In this document: positions 1-5,277 of the stretch, piece after piece
How positions within the stretch are numbered: position 1 is the first letter of the stretch
Layout of the letters: each line of letters starts with the position of its first letter
Source of the DNA: Kiritimatiellales bacterium
GTDB taxonomy: Bacteria; Verrucomicrobiota; Kiritimatiellia; Kiritimatiellales; Pontiellaceae
Direction of reading: 5' to 3'
Length of the DNA stretch: 5,277 bases
Assembly: GCA_030621805.1 (NCBI GenBank)
Contig: JAUXGY010000158.1
Location: 1-5,277 of the forward strand
Made by a program: the position numbers and the translations under genes
The notes under the pieces: model-generated
The model's input: the letters and a program-made list of their open reading frames with translations, nothing else
What the model was told of the DNA's origin: nothing
The model's database searches: none

Positions 1-221
1 CACAGCGAGAAAAGAATGCGGAAGCGAGCAAGTTGGCCTCGCAAATTGCCGATAACAAGATGGTCTACTACCTGAACATCAATGATTCTTTTCTTGATGC
101 TGATAGATTATTATCGAAAGGCATTATGCCCGACTTGCTTCATCCCAACGAGAAGGGGTACGCAATTTGGGCTGATGCCATTGAGCCTACCGTGTCTAAA
201 CTAATGGGAGAAAAACAGTGA
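1..221 (+). CDS. SGNH/GDSL-family hydrolase (esterase/acetylhydrolase type), C-terminal fragment
   Basis: The reading frame is open from the window edge (first full codon at 3) to the TGA at 219-221, so the 5' part of the gene lies outside. The 73 visible residues end in a segment typical of SGNH hydrolases. It carries 'PDLLHPNEKGY', whose Asp (132-134) and His (141-143) match the DxxH block V supplying the Asp and His of the Ser-Asp-His triad. The preceding 'YYLNINDSFLDADRLLSKGIM' stretch matches the last strand and loop of PAF-acetylhydrolase-like GDSL proteins. Family members remove acyl or acetyl groups from carbohydrates or lipids, but the substrate cannot be told from this piece, and the nucleophile serine and any signal peptide are not visible. 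A TTG at 33 is an internal codon, not the start. The stop overlaps the start of gnd, so the two are probably co-transcribed and translationally coupled. Confidence 0.85.
   Translation, partial: QREKNAEASKLASQIADNKMVYYLNINDSFLDADRLLSKGIMPDLLHPNEKGYAIWADAIEPTVSKLMGEKQ
206..210 (+). promoter_or_regulatory. Ribosome binding site for the GTG start of gnd
   Basis: GGGAG lies 7 nt upstream of the GTG at 218, inside the last codons of the upstream hydrolase gene. Its position supports GTG 218 as the start, and that start also gives the full N-terminal strand before the GxAxMGxN nucleotide-binding loop. The overlap with the TGA of the preceding gene suggests translational coupling. Confidence 0.6.
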
Positions 222-1666
222 AAGCAGATATTGGATTGATTGGATTGGCGGTCATGGGCGAAAACCTCGTGCTCAATATGGAGAGCAAAGGGTTCACTGT
301 GGCAGTGTACAATCGCACAACGGCGAAGGTCGACAAGTTTATCGCCGGCCGCGGCGTGGACAAGAATTTTATTGGATGCCACAGCATCGAAGAACTCTGC
401 GCCAACCTCGAACGGCCTCGCAAAGTCATGATGCTGGTGAAGGCCGGTGCCCCGGTGGATGCATTCATCGAGCAGATCATTCCTTTTCTTGAAGAGGGCG
501 ATATCATCATCGATGGCGGAAACAGCCACTATCCCGACACGATTCGCCGCACCGAATATGTTGAAAGCAAAGGCCTTCTCTACATCGGCACCGGGGTCTC
601 CGGCGGCGAAGAAGGCGCGCTGCTCGGCCCTTCGATCATGCCCGGCGGATCGCGCGCCGCATGGGACGCCGTGAAACCGATCTTCCAGAAAATTTCAGCG
701 CAGACCGATGCCGGCGAACCCTGTTGCGAATGGGTAGGCGAAAACGGTGCAGGCCACTTCGTGAAAATGGTTCACAACGGCATCGAATACGGCGACATGC
801 AGATGATCTGCGAAACCTACCAGATGATGAAGGAAGGCCTCGGCATGTCGAACGAGGAGATGCGCGACGTATTCACCGACTGGAACACGAGCGAGCTCGA
901 CTCCTACCTCATCGAAATCACGCGCGATATTCTCGGCTATAAAACCGAAGACGGCGAAGCGGTCATCGACCAGATTCTCGATACCGCCGGGCAAAAGGGA
1001 ACGGGGAAATGGACGGCGGTTTCCGCGCTTGACCTCGGTCAGCCGCTCACCTTGATCGGTGAGGCGGTCTTTGCCCGCTGTCTCTCCGCGCTCAAAGACG
1101 AACGCGTCGCGGCCGCCAAGATACTCAACGGCCCCTCCGCCAAATTCGACGGCGACAAAATCGTCTTTTTGGAAGATCTCAAGCAGGCGCTCTATGCCTC
1201 GAAAATCGTCTCCTACGCCCAAGGCTACCAGCTCATGCGCGAAGCCGCCAAGGAATACAATTGGGAACTCAAGAACGGCGAGATTGCGTTGATGTGGCGC
1301 GGCGGATGCATTATCCGTTCGGTCTTCCTCGGCAAGATTAAAGAGGCATTCGACACGAATCCCGATCTCGTCAACTTGTTGCTTGATCCGTTCTTCAAGG
1401 ATGCCGTCGAAAACGCGCAAGCGGCTTGGCGACGGGTGATCATAAAGTCGATCAAACTCGGCATTCCGATGCCCGCCATCGGTGCCGCGCTGGCCTATTT
1501 CGATGGCTACCGCGCGGCCCGCCTTCCGGCCAACCTGCTGCAGGCGCAGCGCGACTATTTCGGTGCGCACACCTACGAGCGCCTCGACAAGCCGCGCGGC
1601 GAATTCTTCCACACCAACTGGACCGGCCGGGGCGGCGACACCGCTGCCTCCACCTATATCGTGTAG
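218..1666 (+). CDS. gnd: 6-phosphogluconate dehydrogenase, decarboxylating
   Basis: This cytosolic enzyme of the oxidative pentose phosphate pathway converts 6-phosphogluconate to ribulose 5-phosphate and CO2, reducing NADP+. The 482-residue product is complete. The Rossmann loop GLAVMGEN is at 9-16 and NRT at 32-34 is the usual NADP+-selecting turn. Substrate and catalytic residues are in their canonical places: N102, S128-G129-G130, K183, H186-N187, E190, the KGTGKW segment at 260-265, R287, and R445/H451 in RDYFGAHTY near the C-terminus, where the partner subunit contributes. The protein ends in a long FHTNWTGRGGD-type tail, as in sheep and yeast enzymes, rather than the short FHTEW ending of the E. 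coli form. The GTG start overlaps the upstream stop codon (GTGA). The pairing with a GDSL hydrolase is not a classical operon. The identity is certain from motif conservation over the whole length. Confidence 0.98.
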   Translation: MKADIGLIGLAVMGENLVLNMESKGFTVAVYNRTTAKVDKFIAGRGVDKNFIGCHSIEELCANLERPRKVMMLVKAGAPVDAFIEQIIPFLEEGDIIIDGGNSHYPDTIRRTEYVESKGLLYIGTGVSGGEEGALLGPSIMPGGSRAAWDAVKPIFQKISAQTDAGEPCCEWVGENGAGHFVKMVHNGIEYGDMQMICETYQMMKEGLGMSNEEMRDVFTDWNTSELDSYLIEITRDILGYKTEDGEAVIDQILDTAGQKGTGKWTAVSALDLGQPLTLIGEAVFARCLSALKDERVAAAKILNGPSAKFDGDKIVFLEDLKQALYASKIVSYAQGYQLMREAAKEYNWELKNGEIALMWRGGCIIRSVFLGKIKEAFDTNPDLVNLLLDPFFKDAVENAQAAWRRVIIKSIKLGIPMPAIGAALAYFDGYRAARLPANLLQAQRDYFGAHTYERLDKPRGEFFHTNWTGRGGDTAASTYIV

Positions 1667-1671
1667 TATCA

Positions 1672-1744
1672 AACCACTAATCCACACTAATCTTCACTAA
1701 TTATTCCGAATGGGATTAGTGTCGATTAGTGAAAATTAGTGGTT
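1672..1744. repeat. Six-unit 10-bp-phased inverted repeat (cactaat/attagtg), possible hairpin
   Basis: Three copies of CACTAAT begin at 1675, 1685 and 1695, and three copies of its complement ATTAGTG begin at 1715, 1725 and 1735. All six share one exact 10-bp register, including across the centre, where the spacing is 20. The two 30-nt arms (1672-1701 and 1715-1744) pair at 25 of 30 positions around a 13-nt centre (1702-1714). It fills most of the gap between gnd and the racemase gene. It could form a long imperfect hairpin in RNA and thus act as a terminator or mRNA stabiliser, though no T-run follows. It could instead be a dispersed intergenic palindromic element, or present protein sites on one DNA face. 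The structure is directly visible; its function is not. Confidence 0.9.
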
Positions 1745-1767
1745 AAGAAACATCGAAGGAGAGCCCG

Positions 1768-3054
1768 ATGATTAGTTGTTTTGGAGAAAATGTTTCAATC
1801 CAACCCGGCGAACTGCGCGAGCTGGTTTTCCAATGCCTTGAAAAGATAGACGCGACGTCCTCGTCGCGTGTGCTGATTCTGCCACCGGATCACACACGGC
1901 TCAATTCGATGGCGGGGCCGATCACGGCGATGGTCTATGAAAAGCTTGTGGACGAGGGTGCACAGGTCGATATCCTTCCGACTCTCGGTACGCATAATCC
2001 AATGACGGAAGCGCAGCTTCGGATGATGTTTGGCACCGCCATCCCACTCGATGCCTTCAAGGTGCATGACTGGCGAAACGATGTGATCAACAAGGGCACT
2101 ATCTCAGGCGATATGCTCTTTGAGCTTTCGAGCGGGAAGGTGGACTATACGGTCGATGTGGAAGTCAACAAGATGCTGTTCGACGACTACGACCTCATTC
2201 TTTCGATTGGCCAAGTGGTGCCGCACGAAGTGGTCGGTATGGCCAATTATACCAAGAATATTGTCGTCGGCGCGGGCGGATCGGACATCATCAACAAGTC
2301 GCATTTTCTCGGTGCGGTCTGTAATATGGAAACCATTCTTGGCCAGACGGACACCCCCGTTCGTAAGCTATTCAATCACGCAGTTGAAGCCTATCTTTCG
2401 GGTCTTCCGATCACCTATATCTTGACGGTGATGGAGCAAGATTATGAGACCGGTAAAATGCACATGCGCGGTTTCTTTTCCGGCGAAGATGCGCAGCCTT
2501 ATAACGAAGCCTGCACACTGGCGCGATCGGTGAATATTACGCTGCTCGACCGCGAGCCGAAGAAGGTGGTCGTCTACCTCGATCCTCACGAATTCCAAAG
2601 TACGTGGCTGGGGAATAAGGCGGTCTACCGTACCCGCATGGCCATTGCGGACGAGGGCGAGTTGATCGTGCTCGCTCCCGCGCTCAAGGAATTCGGCGAA
2701 GACCCGATCATCGACAAACTGATCCGAAAGTTTGGCTATTTTGGAACCCCCGCCACGCTTAAGGCGGTGGAGGGAAACGAGGAGCTGCGCGACAACCTCG
2801 GTGCCGCCGCCCACCTTATCCATGGCTCCTCGGAAGGCCGCTTCAACATTACCTACTGCCCCGGTCCGAACCTGACTCTCGAAGAAGTTCGCTCCGTGGG
2901 TTTCGCCGCGGTCGCGTATGACGAAATGGCCGCGCGCTATAATCCGGATGAACTCAAGGACGGTTTCAACACGCTGCCGGACGGCGAAGAGATTTTCTAC
3001 ATCAGCAATCCTGCCCTCGGCCTCTGGGCCTACACCGAAAAATTCAAGGAATAG
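1768..3054 (+). CDS. LarA-family nickel-dependent racemase/epimerase (DUF2088), substrate unknown
   Basis: The 428-residue protein is close to the length of lactate racemase LarA. LarA uses a nickel-pincer nucleotide (NPN) to invert the C2 centre of alpha-hydroxy acids by hydride transfer. The residues needed for this appear present. DHTR at 41-44 matches the substrate-binding Asp/Arg. H76 in GTHNPMT and H153 in PHEVVG match the two proton-transfer histidines. K163 matches the lysine that tethers the cofactor, and H179 the nickel ligand. The H153-K163-H179 spacing of 10 and 16 equals that of LarA H174-K184-H200. The glycine-rich 'GFSGGRK'-like loop of classical LarA is replaced by GMANYTK (157-163), so this is a divergent homologue and lactate should not be assumed. 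Family members acting on other hydroxy acids, including malate and gluconate, are known. The ATG is preceded by AAGGAG (1756-1761) with 6-nt spacing. The next gene starts 3 bp downstream. Cofactor genes larB, larC and larE are not in the window. Confidence 0.9.
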   Translation: MISCFGENVSIQPGELRELVFQCLEKIDATSSSRVLILPPDHTRLNSMAGPITAMVYEKLVDEGAQVDILPTLGTHNPMTEAQLRMMFGTAIPLDAFKVHDWRNDVINKGTISGDMLFELSSGKVDYTVDVEVNKMLFDDYDLILSIGQVVPHEVVGMANYTKNIVVGAGGSDIINKSHFLGAVCNMETILGQTDTPVRKLFNHAVEAYLSGLPITYILTVMEQDYETGKMHMRGFFSGEDAQPYNEACTLARSVNITLLDREPKKVVVYLDPHEFQSTWLGNKAVYRTRMAIADEGELIVLAPALKEFGEDPIIDKLIRKFGYFGTPATLKAVEGNEELRDNLGAAAHLIHGSSEGRFNITYCPGPNLTLEEVRSVGFAAVAYDEMAARYNPDELKDGFNTLPDGEEIFYISNPALGLWAYTEKFKE

Positions 3055-3057
3055 CCA

Positions 3058-4104
3058 ATGAACAACAAGCAATGGAACGATCTTCTCGATGTGATCAATG
3101 GCAAGCAACTCGACACGCTGCCCACCGGGTTTATTATCGATAGTCCCTGGTTGCCGGGGTGGCATGGCATCAGCACGCTGGACTACTACACAAGCGATAC
3201 CCTTTGGTTCGAGGCCAACAAACGGGCCATTGAAACCTTTCCAGAGATCACCTTCCTTCCCGGCTTTTGGTCCGAGTATGGCATGTGTACCGAGCCCAGT
3301 GCCTTCGGCGCTAAATGCCGATGGGACGAAGCAAACCTGCCACATGCTGAAAAAATCTCTTCGGAGATCGATGTACTCTGCGCATTGCCCAAGCCGGATG
3401 TCCGCAAGGATGGCCTTTTACCCTTTATCATCAATCGACTGAAGCACACGCAGCCGCTCATCCAGGAGATGGGACACGAGATTAAATTCGCCGTTGCCCG
3501 GGGCCCGCTCAATATTGCCTCCTTTCTTTTGGGAACCACGGAACTCATGATGGCCATGATGGAGGCACCTGAAAAATGCCACCGCCTCGTCGCCCTAATC
3601 TCTGACTTTATGACCGACTGGATCGAATACCAAATGGAACGGTTTCCCTCCATCGAGGGCATCCTGCTGCTCGACGACATCATTGGGTTTGTCGGCGATG
3701 AACAGTGCCGGGAATTTGTCGTACCTTACTTCAAGAAGATCTACGGCATATTTAACGCGAAAGTAAATTTCCTGCATAACGATGCCGCCGGATTGGTGAG
3801 CGCCCCGTATCTCCAGGAAATGGGGGTCAACCTGTTTAACTATAGTTTTGAGCATTCTATTGAAGAGATGCAGCATTTGACGAATTATCGCGTGACCTTG
3901 CTGGGCAACATTCCTCCTCGCGATGTCCTGAAAGAAGGAACGCCACAGGATGTGCGCAATGCCGTACAGCATGCCGTTGCAAACGTGGAAGACCGTAGCC
4001 GGATCATCATGTCTTGTGGTGGAGGAATGCCGCAGGAGGTCACGACCGAAAACATCGCCGCCTTCCACCACGAAGTCGGGTTGCAGAAGGCAAAGAAGTC
4101 GTAG
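3058..4104 (+). CDS. Uroporphyrinogen decarboxylase-superfamily protein (methyltransferase-like, not HemE)
   Basis: The 348-residue protein has the URO-D/MtaA-type TIM-barrel signature in its C-terminal half: FLHNDAA (238-244), a short hydrophobic strand to NYSFEH (261-266), LLGNIPP (281-287) and SCGGGMPQEV (319-328). Cobalamin/coenzyme M methyltransferases of this superfamily bind zinc through an HxC...C set. Here the corresponding residues look like H240, D242 and C320. The N-terminus lacks the RQAGRY-type motif of true HemE, so a haem-biosynthesis call would be wrong. No signal peptide or membrane segment is seen. AAGGA at 3046-3050 precedes the ATG by 7 nt, and the gap to the racemase stop is 3 bp, so they form one transcription unit. 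The gene ends in tandem stops TAG TAA (4102-4107). No corrinoid-protein gene is adjacent, so methyl transfer is a family-based possibility only, and the substrate is unknown. Confidence 0.85.
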   Translation: MNNKQWNDLLDVINGKQLDTLPTGFIIDSPWLPGWHGISTLDYYTSDTLWFEANKRAIETFPEITFLPGFWSEYGMCTEPSAFGAKCRWDEANLPHAEKISSEIDVLCALPKPDVRKDGLLPFIINRLKHTQPLIQEMGHEIKFAVARGPLNIASFLLGTTELMMAMMEAPEKCHRLVALISDFMTDWIEYQMERFPSIEGILLLDDIIGFVGDEQCREFVVPYFKKIYGIFNAKVNFLHNDAAGLVSAPYLQEMGVNLFNYSFEHSIEEMQHLTNYRVTLLGNIPPRDVLKEGTPQDVRNAVQHAVANVEDRSRIIMSCGGGMPQEVTTENIAAFHHEVGLQKAKKS

Positions 4105-4129
4105 TAAACACCCACGGATCTTCCCTTTG

Positions 4130-4801
4130 CTATTTTTTACTCGCCAGCCAGATCGTGTGGCGGCGGCCTTTGGTTTTGCGGGCGCGGACGGTGATTTCCT
4201 CTGTTTTAAAACCGGTGCCGCGTAGGCGTTTTGAGAAGCCTTGGTCGGGTTCGGCGGACCAGACGGCGAGGATGCCGGCGGGCTTCAGGGCGGCTTTGGC
4301 GGCGGCGAGTCCGTTGTGGGTGTAGAGGCGGTCGTTGCCGGCGTGGGTCAGCCCGTCGGGACCGTTATCAACATCGAGCAGGATGGCGTCATAGGTGGCG
4401 GGTTGTTCTCGGATCACCGCTCCGACATCAGCTTCGCGCACGATCGTTCGCGGATCTTCGAGCGGGCGGCCGGCGAGGTCGGCGAGGTGGGTACGGTTCC
4501 ATTCAACGACGGCGGGGACGAGCTCGGCCACGATCACCTCGGCGGTGTCGCCCAAATGTGCAAGCGCCGCGCCGAGGGTGAAGCCCATGCCGAGGCCGCC
4601 GATGAGCACGCGAGGGTTTTTACGATCGGCCACGCGCGGACAGACGAGTTCGGCAAGGGCGTCTTCGGAGCCGTGCATACGGCTGTTCATGAGCTCTTCA
4701 TTTTTTACCGAGATGGAAAATTCGAAGGCTCGCTGGTAGAGCTTCATTGCGCCGCCGTCGCCCGGCACTTCGACTTGGTCGAGGAGTATCCATGGATTCA
4801 T
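4130..4801 (-). CDS. Spermidine synthase-like class I SAM-dependent enzyme
   Basis: The 223-residue product reads from an ATG at 4801 down to a TAG at 4130. It starts MNPWILLDQVEVPG, followed by a short beta-rich segment with the characteristic ELMNSRMHGSEDALAELVC (about 36-54). The Rossmann-type core has VLIGGLGMGF (about 65-74, the SAM or decarboxylated-SAM loop), the acidic end of strand 2 in AELVPAVVEWN (about 93-103), and DAILLDVDNGPDG (about 138-150). This is a well-conserved stand-alone family usually annotated as spermidine synthase. It lacks the full N-terminal domain, and the classical GGGDG loop is replaced by GGLGMG, so a methyltransferase role is as likely as polyamine synthesis. 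No clear Shine-Dalgarno precedes the start, but the MNPW start fits the family. It is transcribed toward the URO-D-family gene, with 25 bp between their stops, and appears richer in G+C than the flanking DNA. Confidence 0.88.
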   Translation of the reverse strand: MNPWILLDQVEVPGDGGAMKLYQRAFEFSISVKNEELMNSRMHGSEDALAELVCPRVADRKNPRVLIGGLGMGFTLGAALAHLGDTAEVIVAELVPAVVEWNRTHLADLAGRPLEDPRTIVREADVGAVIREQPATYDAILLDVDNGPDGLTHAGNDRLYTHNGLAAAKAALKPAGILAVWSAEPDQGFSKRLRGTGFKTEEITVRARKTKGRRHTIWLASKK

Positions 4802-4844
4802 AAAAAAGGGTCCGGTTATTGAAGGAAATCAATCTACACCATTT

Positions 4845-4856
4845 GTCCAATTGGAC
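4845..4856. promoter_or_regulatory. 12-bp perfect palindrome, candidate operator
   Basis: GTCCAATTGGAC is a perfect 12-bp inverted repeat without spacer. It lies 44 bp from the start of the - strand gene and 112 bp from the start of the + strand gene. A dimeric regulator could bind here, and the half-sites contain a TTGGAC that resembles a -35 element. The symmetry is seen directly; a regulatory function is only inferred from symmetry and position. Confidence 0.35.
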
Positions 4857-4956
4857 TCGCTCTAATCGTTGCTTTGTTTTTTATGCGGCAAACTGTTGGC
4901 TTTTAGTTTTTTGGAGGAGTTGATAGGGTTCCGCTCGGTTTTTAAAAAACAGAAAA

Positions 4957-4961
4957 GGGAG
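4957..4961 (+). promoter_or_regulatory. Ribosome binding site for the exported protein gene
   Basis: GGGAG lies 7 nt before the ATG at 4969 and decides this start over other frames in the area. The chosen start also yields a textbook signal peptide. Confidence 0.65.
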
Positions 4962-4968
4962 ATAGATT

Positions 4969-5277
4969 ATGAAGAATGGAATGAAGTGGTTTCTTTTGGC
5001 GGGATTGTTGTCGGCAGGAGGAGCAGCCTTCGCTGCAGACTCGGATGTTTATGTGCTTAAATCAGATACCCTCGCGGTCGTGGTTGATGCGGCTTTTCCT
5101 CGGGTGATTTCCTATACAAACCTGACGGATGGCGCGGTATTTTTTGGGCAGGACGAGGTGATTACGAATGTGCTGCTGAATGGAAAAGCGTATGTGCCGA
5201 CGATAGAGAGCAAAGGACCGGGCAAGGTTTTTAATAAGCGAAGTGCTCGCTATGAACTCGATTTCCCAGAACTTGAC
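4969..5277 (+). CDS. Exported protein, N-terminal part; possibly GH101 endo-alpha-N-acetylgalactosaminidase-like
   Basis: The frame is open from the ATG at 4969 to the window edge (103 codons), so the gene is truncated on the right. Residues 1-23 form a Sec signal peptide: positively charged MKNGMK, a hydrophobic core WFLLAGLLSAGGAA, and an AFA-A or FAA-D cleavage site near 22/23. The mature part contains DAAFPRVISYTNLTDGAVFFGQ and a later NVLLNGKAYVP segment. This resembles the beta-sandwich, galactose-mutarotase-like domain that opens GH101 enzymes, which release the core disaccharide from mucin-type O-glycans. No catalytic residues are in view, so the enzyme call rests on remembered similarity of this short region and is tentative. 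What is firm is an exported, beta-rich protein, consistent with polysaccharide or glycoprotein degradation outside the cytoplasm. Confidence 0.75.
   Translation, partial: MKNGMKWFLLAGLLSAGGAAFAADSDVYVLKSDTLAVVVDAAFPRVISYTNLTDGAVFFGQDEVITNVLLNGKAYVPTIESKGPGKVFNKRSARYELDFPELD

Larger units (their letters stand above)
4802..4968. other. Divergent intergenic region, AT-richer, probable promoter region for both flanking genes
   Basis: This 167-bp segment separates the start codons of two divergently transcribed genes, so promoters for both are expected here. It is rich in T and A runs, for example around 4875-4883 and 4939-4949, in contrast to the coding DNA on the left. I could not assign convincing -35/-10 pairs on either strand. 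TTGGAC, read on either strand from the palindrome at 4845-4856, resembles a -35 box but lacks a good -10 at the normal distance. No tRNA, riboswitch or terminator structure was recognised. Confidence 0.5.

Noticed and set aside
231..248. Tandem near-repeat of ttggattga/ttggattgg
   Set aside because: It encodes the conserved IGLIGLA strand of the Gnd nucleotide-binding fold, so it is explained by coding constraint.
695..1687. 330-codon open frame on the - strand across gnd
   Set aside because: It lies antisense to a fully conserved gnd, shows no recognisable domain, and is explained by codon bias in G+C-rich coding DNA.
1672..1744. CRISPR array
   Set aside because: Units are only 7 bp with 3-bp spacers and invert halfway; there are no 20-40 bp repeats or unique spacers.
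2368..3345. 325-codon open frame on the - strand across the racemase and URO-D genes
   Set aside because: It spans two well-supported genes on the other strand and its translation resembles no family I recognise; it is a shadow frame.
3058..4104. Calling this gene hemE
   Set aside because: The N-terminal RQAGRY-type substrate motif of uroporphyrinogen decarboxylase is absent, and no haem genes are nearby.
4105..4140. Bidirectional terminator between the convergent genes
   Set aside because: There is a T-run near 4133-4138, but only a 3-bp stem could be drawn before it, so no intrinsic terminator is supported.
4241..4822. 193-codon + strand frame opposite the spermidine synthase-like gene
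   Set aside because: The - strand frame carries clear family motifs; the + strand translation is Gly/Glu/Arg-rich noise typical of an antisense shadow.
4883..4906. Seven-codon upstream open frame before the exported protein gene
   Set aside because: It is very short, has no ribosome binding site, and shows no amino-acid bias suggesting attenuation.
4869..5060. 63-codon + strand frame overlapping the exported protein start
   Set aside because: GGAGGAG near 4913-4919 could suggest translation nearby, but the frame overlaps the gene with a good signal peptide and ends inside it; its sequence is not protein-like.

Overview
The window is a gene-dense piece of bacterial chromosome, moderately G+C-rich, with Shine-Dalgarno sites in front of most genes. 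The mix of genes suggests a carbohydrate-degrading member of the PVC group (Verrucomicrobiota/Kiritimatiellota or relatives). It includes a GDSL-type esterase, a LarA-family racemase of the 'GMANYTK' type, a URO-D-superfamily protein without a haem-pathway signature, and a secreted protein resembling the start of a GH101 glycosidase. This placement is an inference from gene content; no rRNA or other marker is present.

Layout. Positions 1-221 hold the C-terminal end of an SGNH/GDSL hydrolase. Its stop codon overlaps the GTG start of a complete gnd (6-phosphogluconate dehydrogenase, 218-1666). A 101-bp gap follows, almost filled by a striking six-unit, 10-bp-phased inverted repeat (1672-1744). 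Next come two tightly linked genes on the + strand: a nickel-pincer racemase/epimerase of the LarA family (1768-3054) and, 3 bp later, a URO-D/MtaA-superfamily protein (3058-4104). Facing them is a spermidine-synthase-like class I SAM-dependent enzyme on the - strand (4801-4130). A 167-bp AT-richer divergent intergenic region contains a perfect 12-bp palindrome. The window ends in the first 103 codons of an exported protein (4969 onward).

How the genes may work together. Gnd oxidises 6-phosphogluconate. LarA homologues invert the C2 centre of alpha-hydroxy acids, and some members of that family are known to act on sugar acids. A link between the racemase and sugar-acid catabolism is therefore plausible but unproven, because the phased repeat separates the two genes. 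The racemase and the URO-D-family gene almost certainly share a transcript. What the second protein does with the first is unknown, and this pair is the part of the window most likely to be a poorly described pathway. Genes for the LarA cofactor (larB, larC, larE) and a corrinoid protein are not present here.
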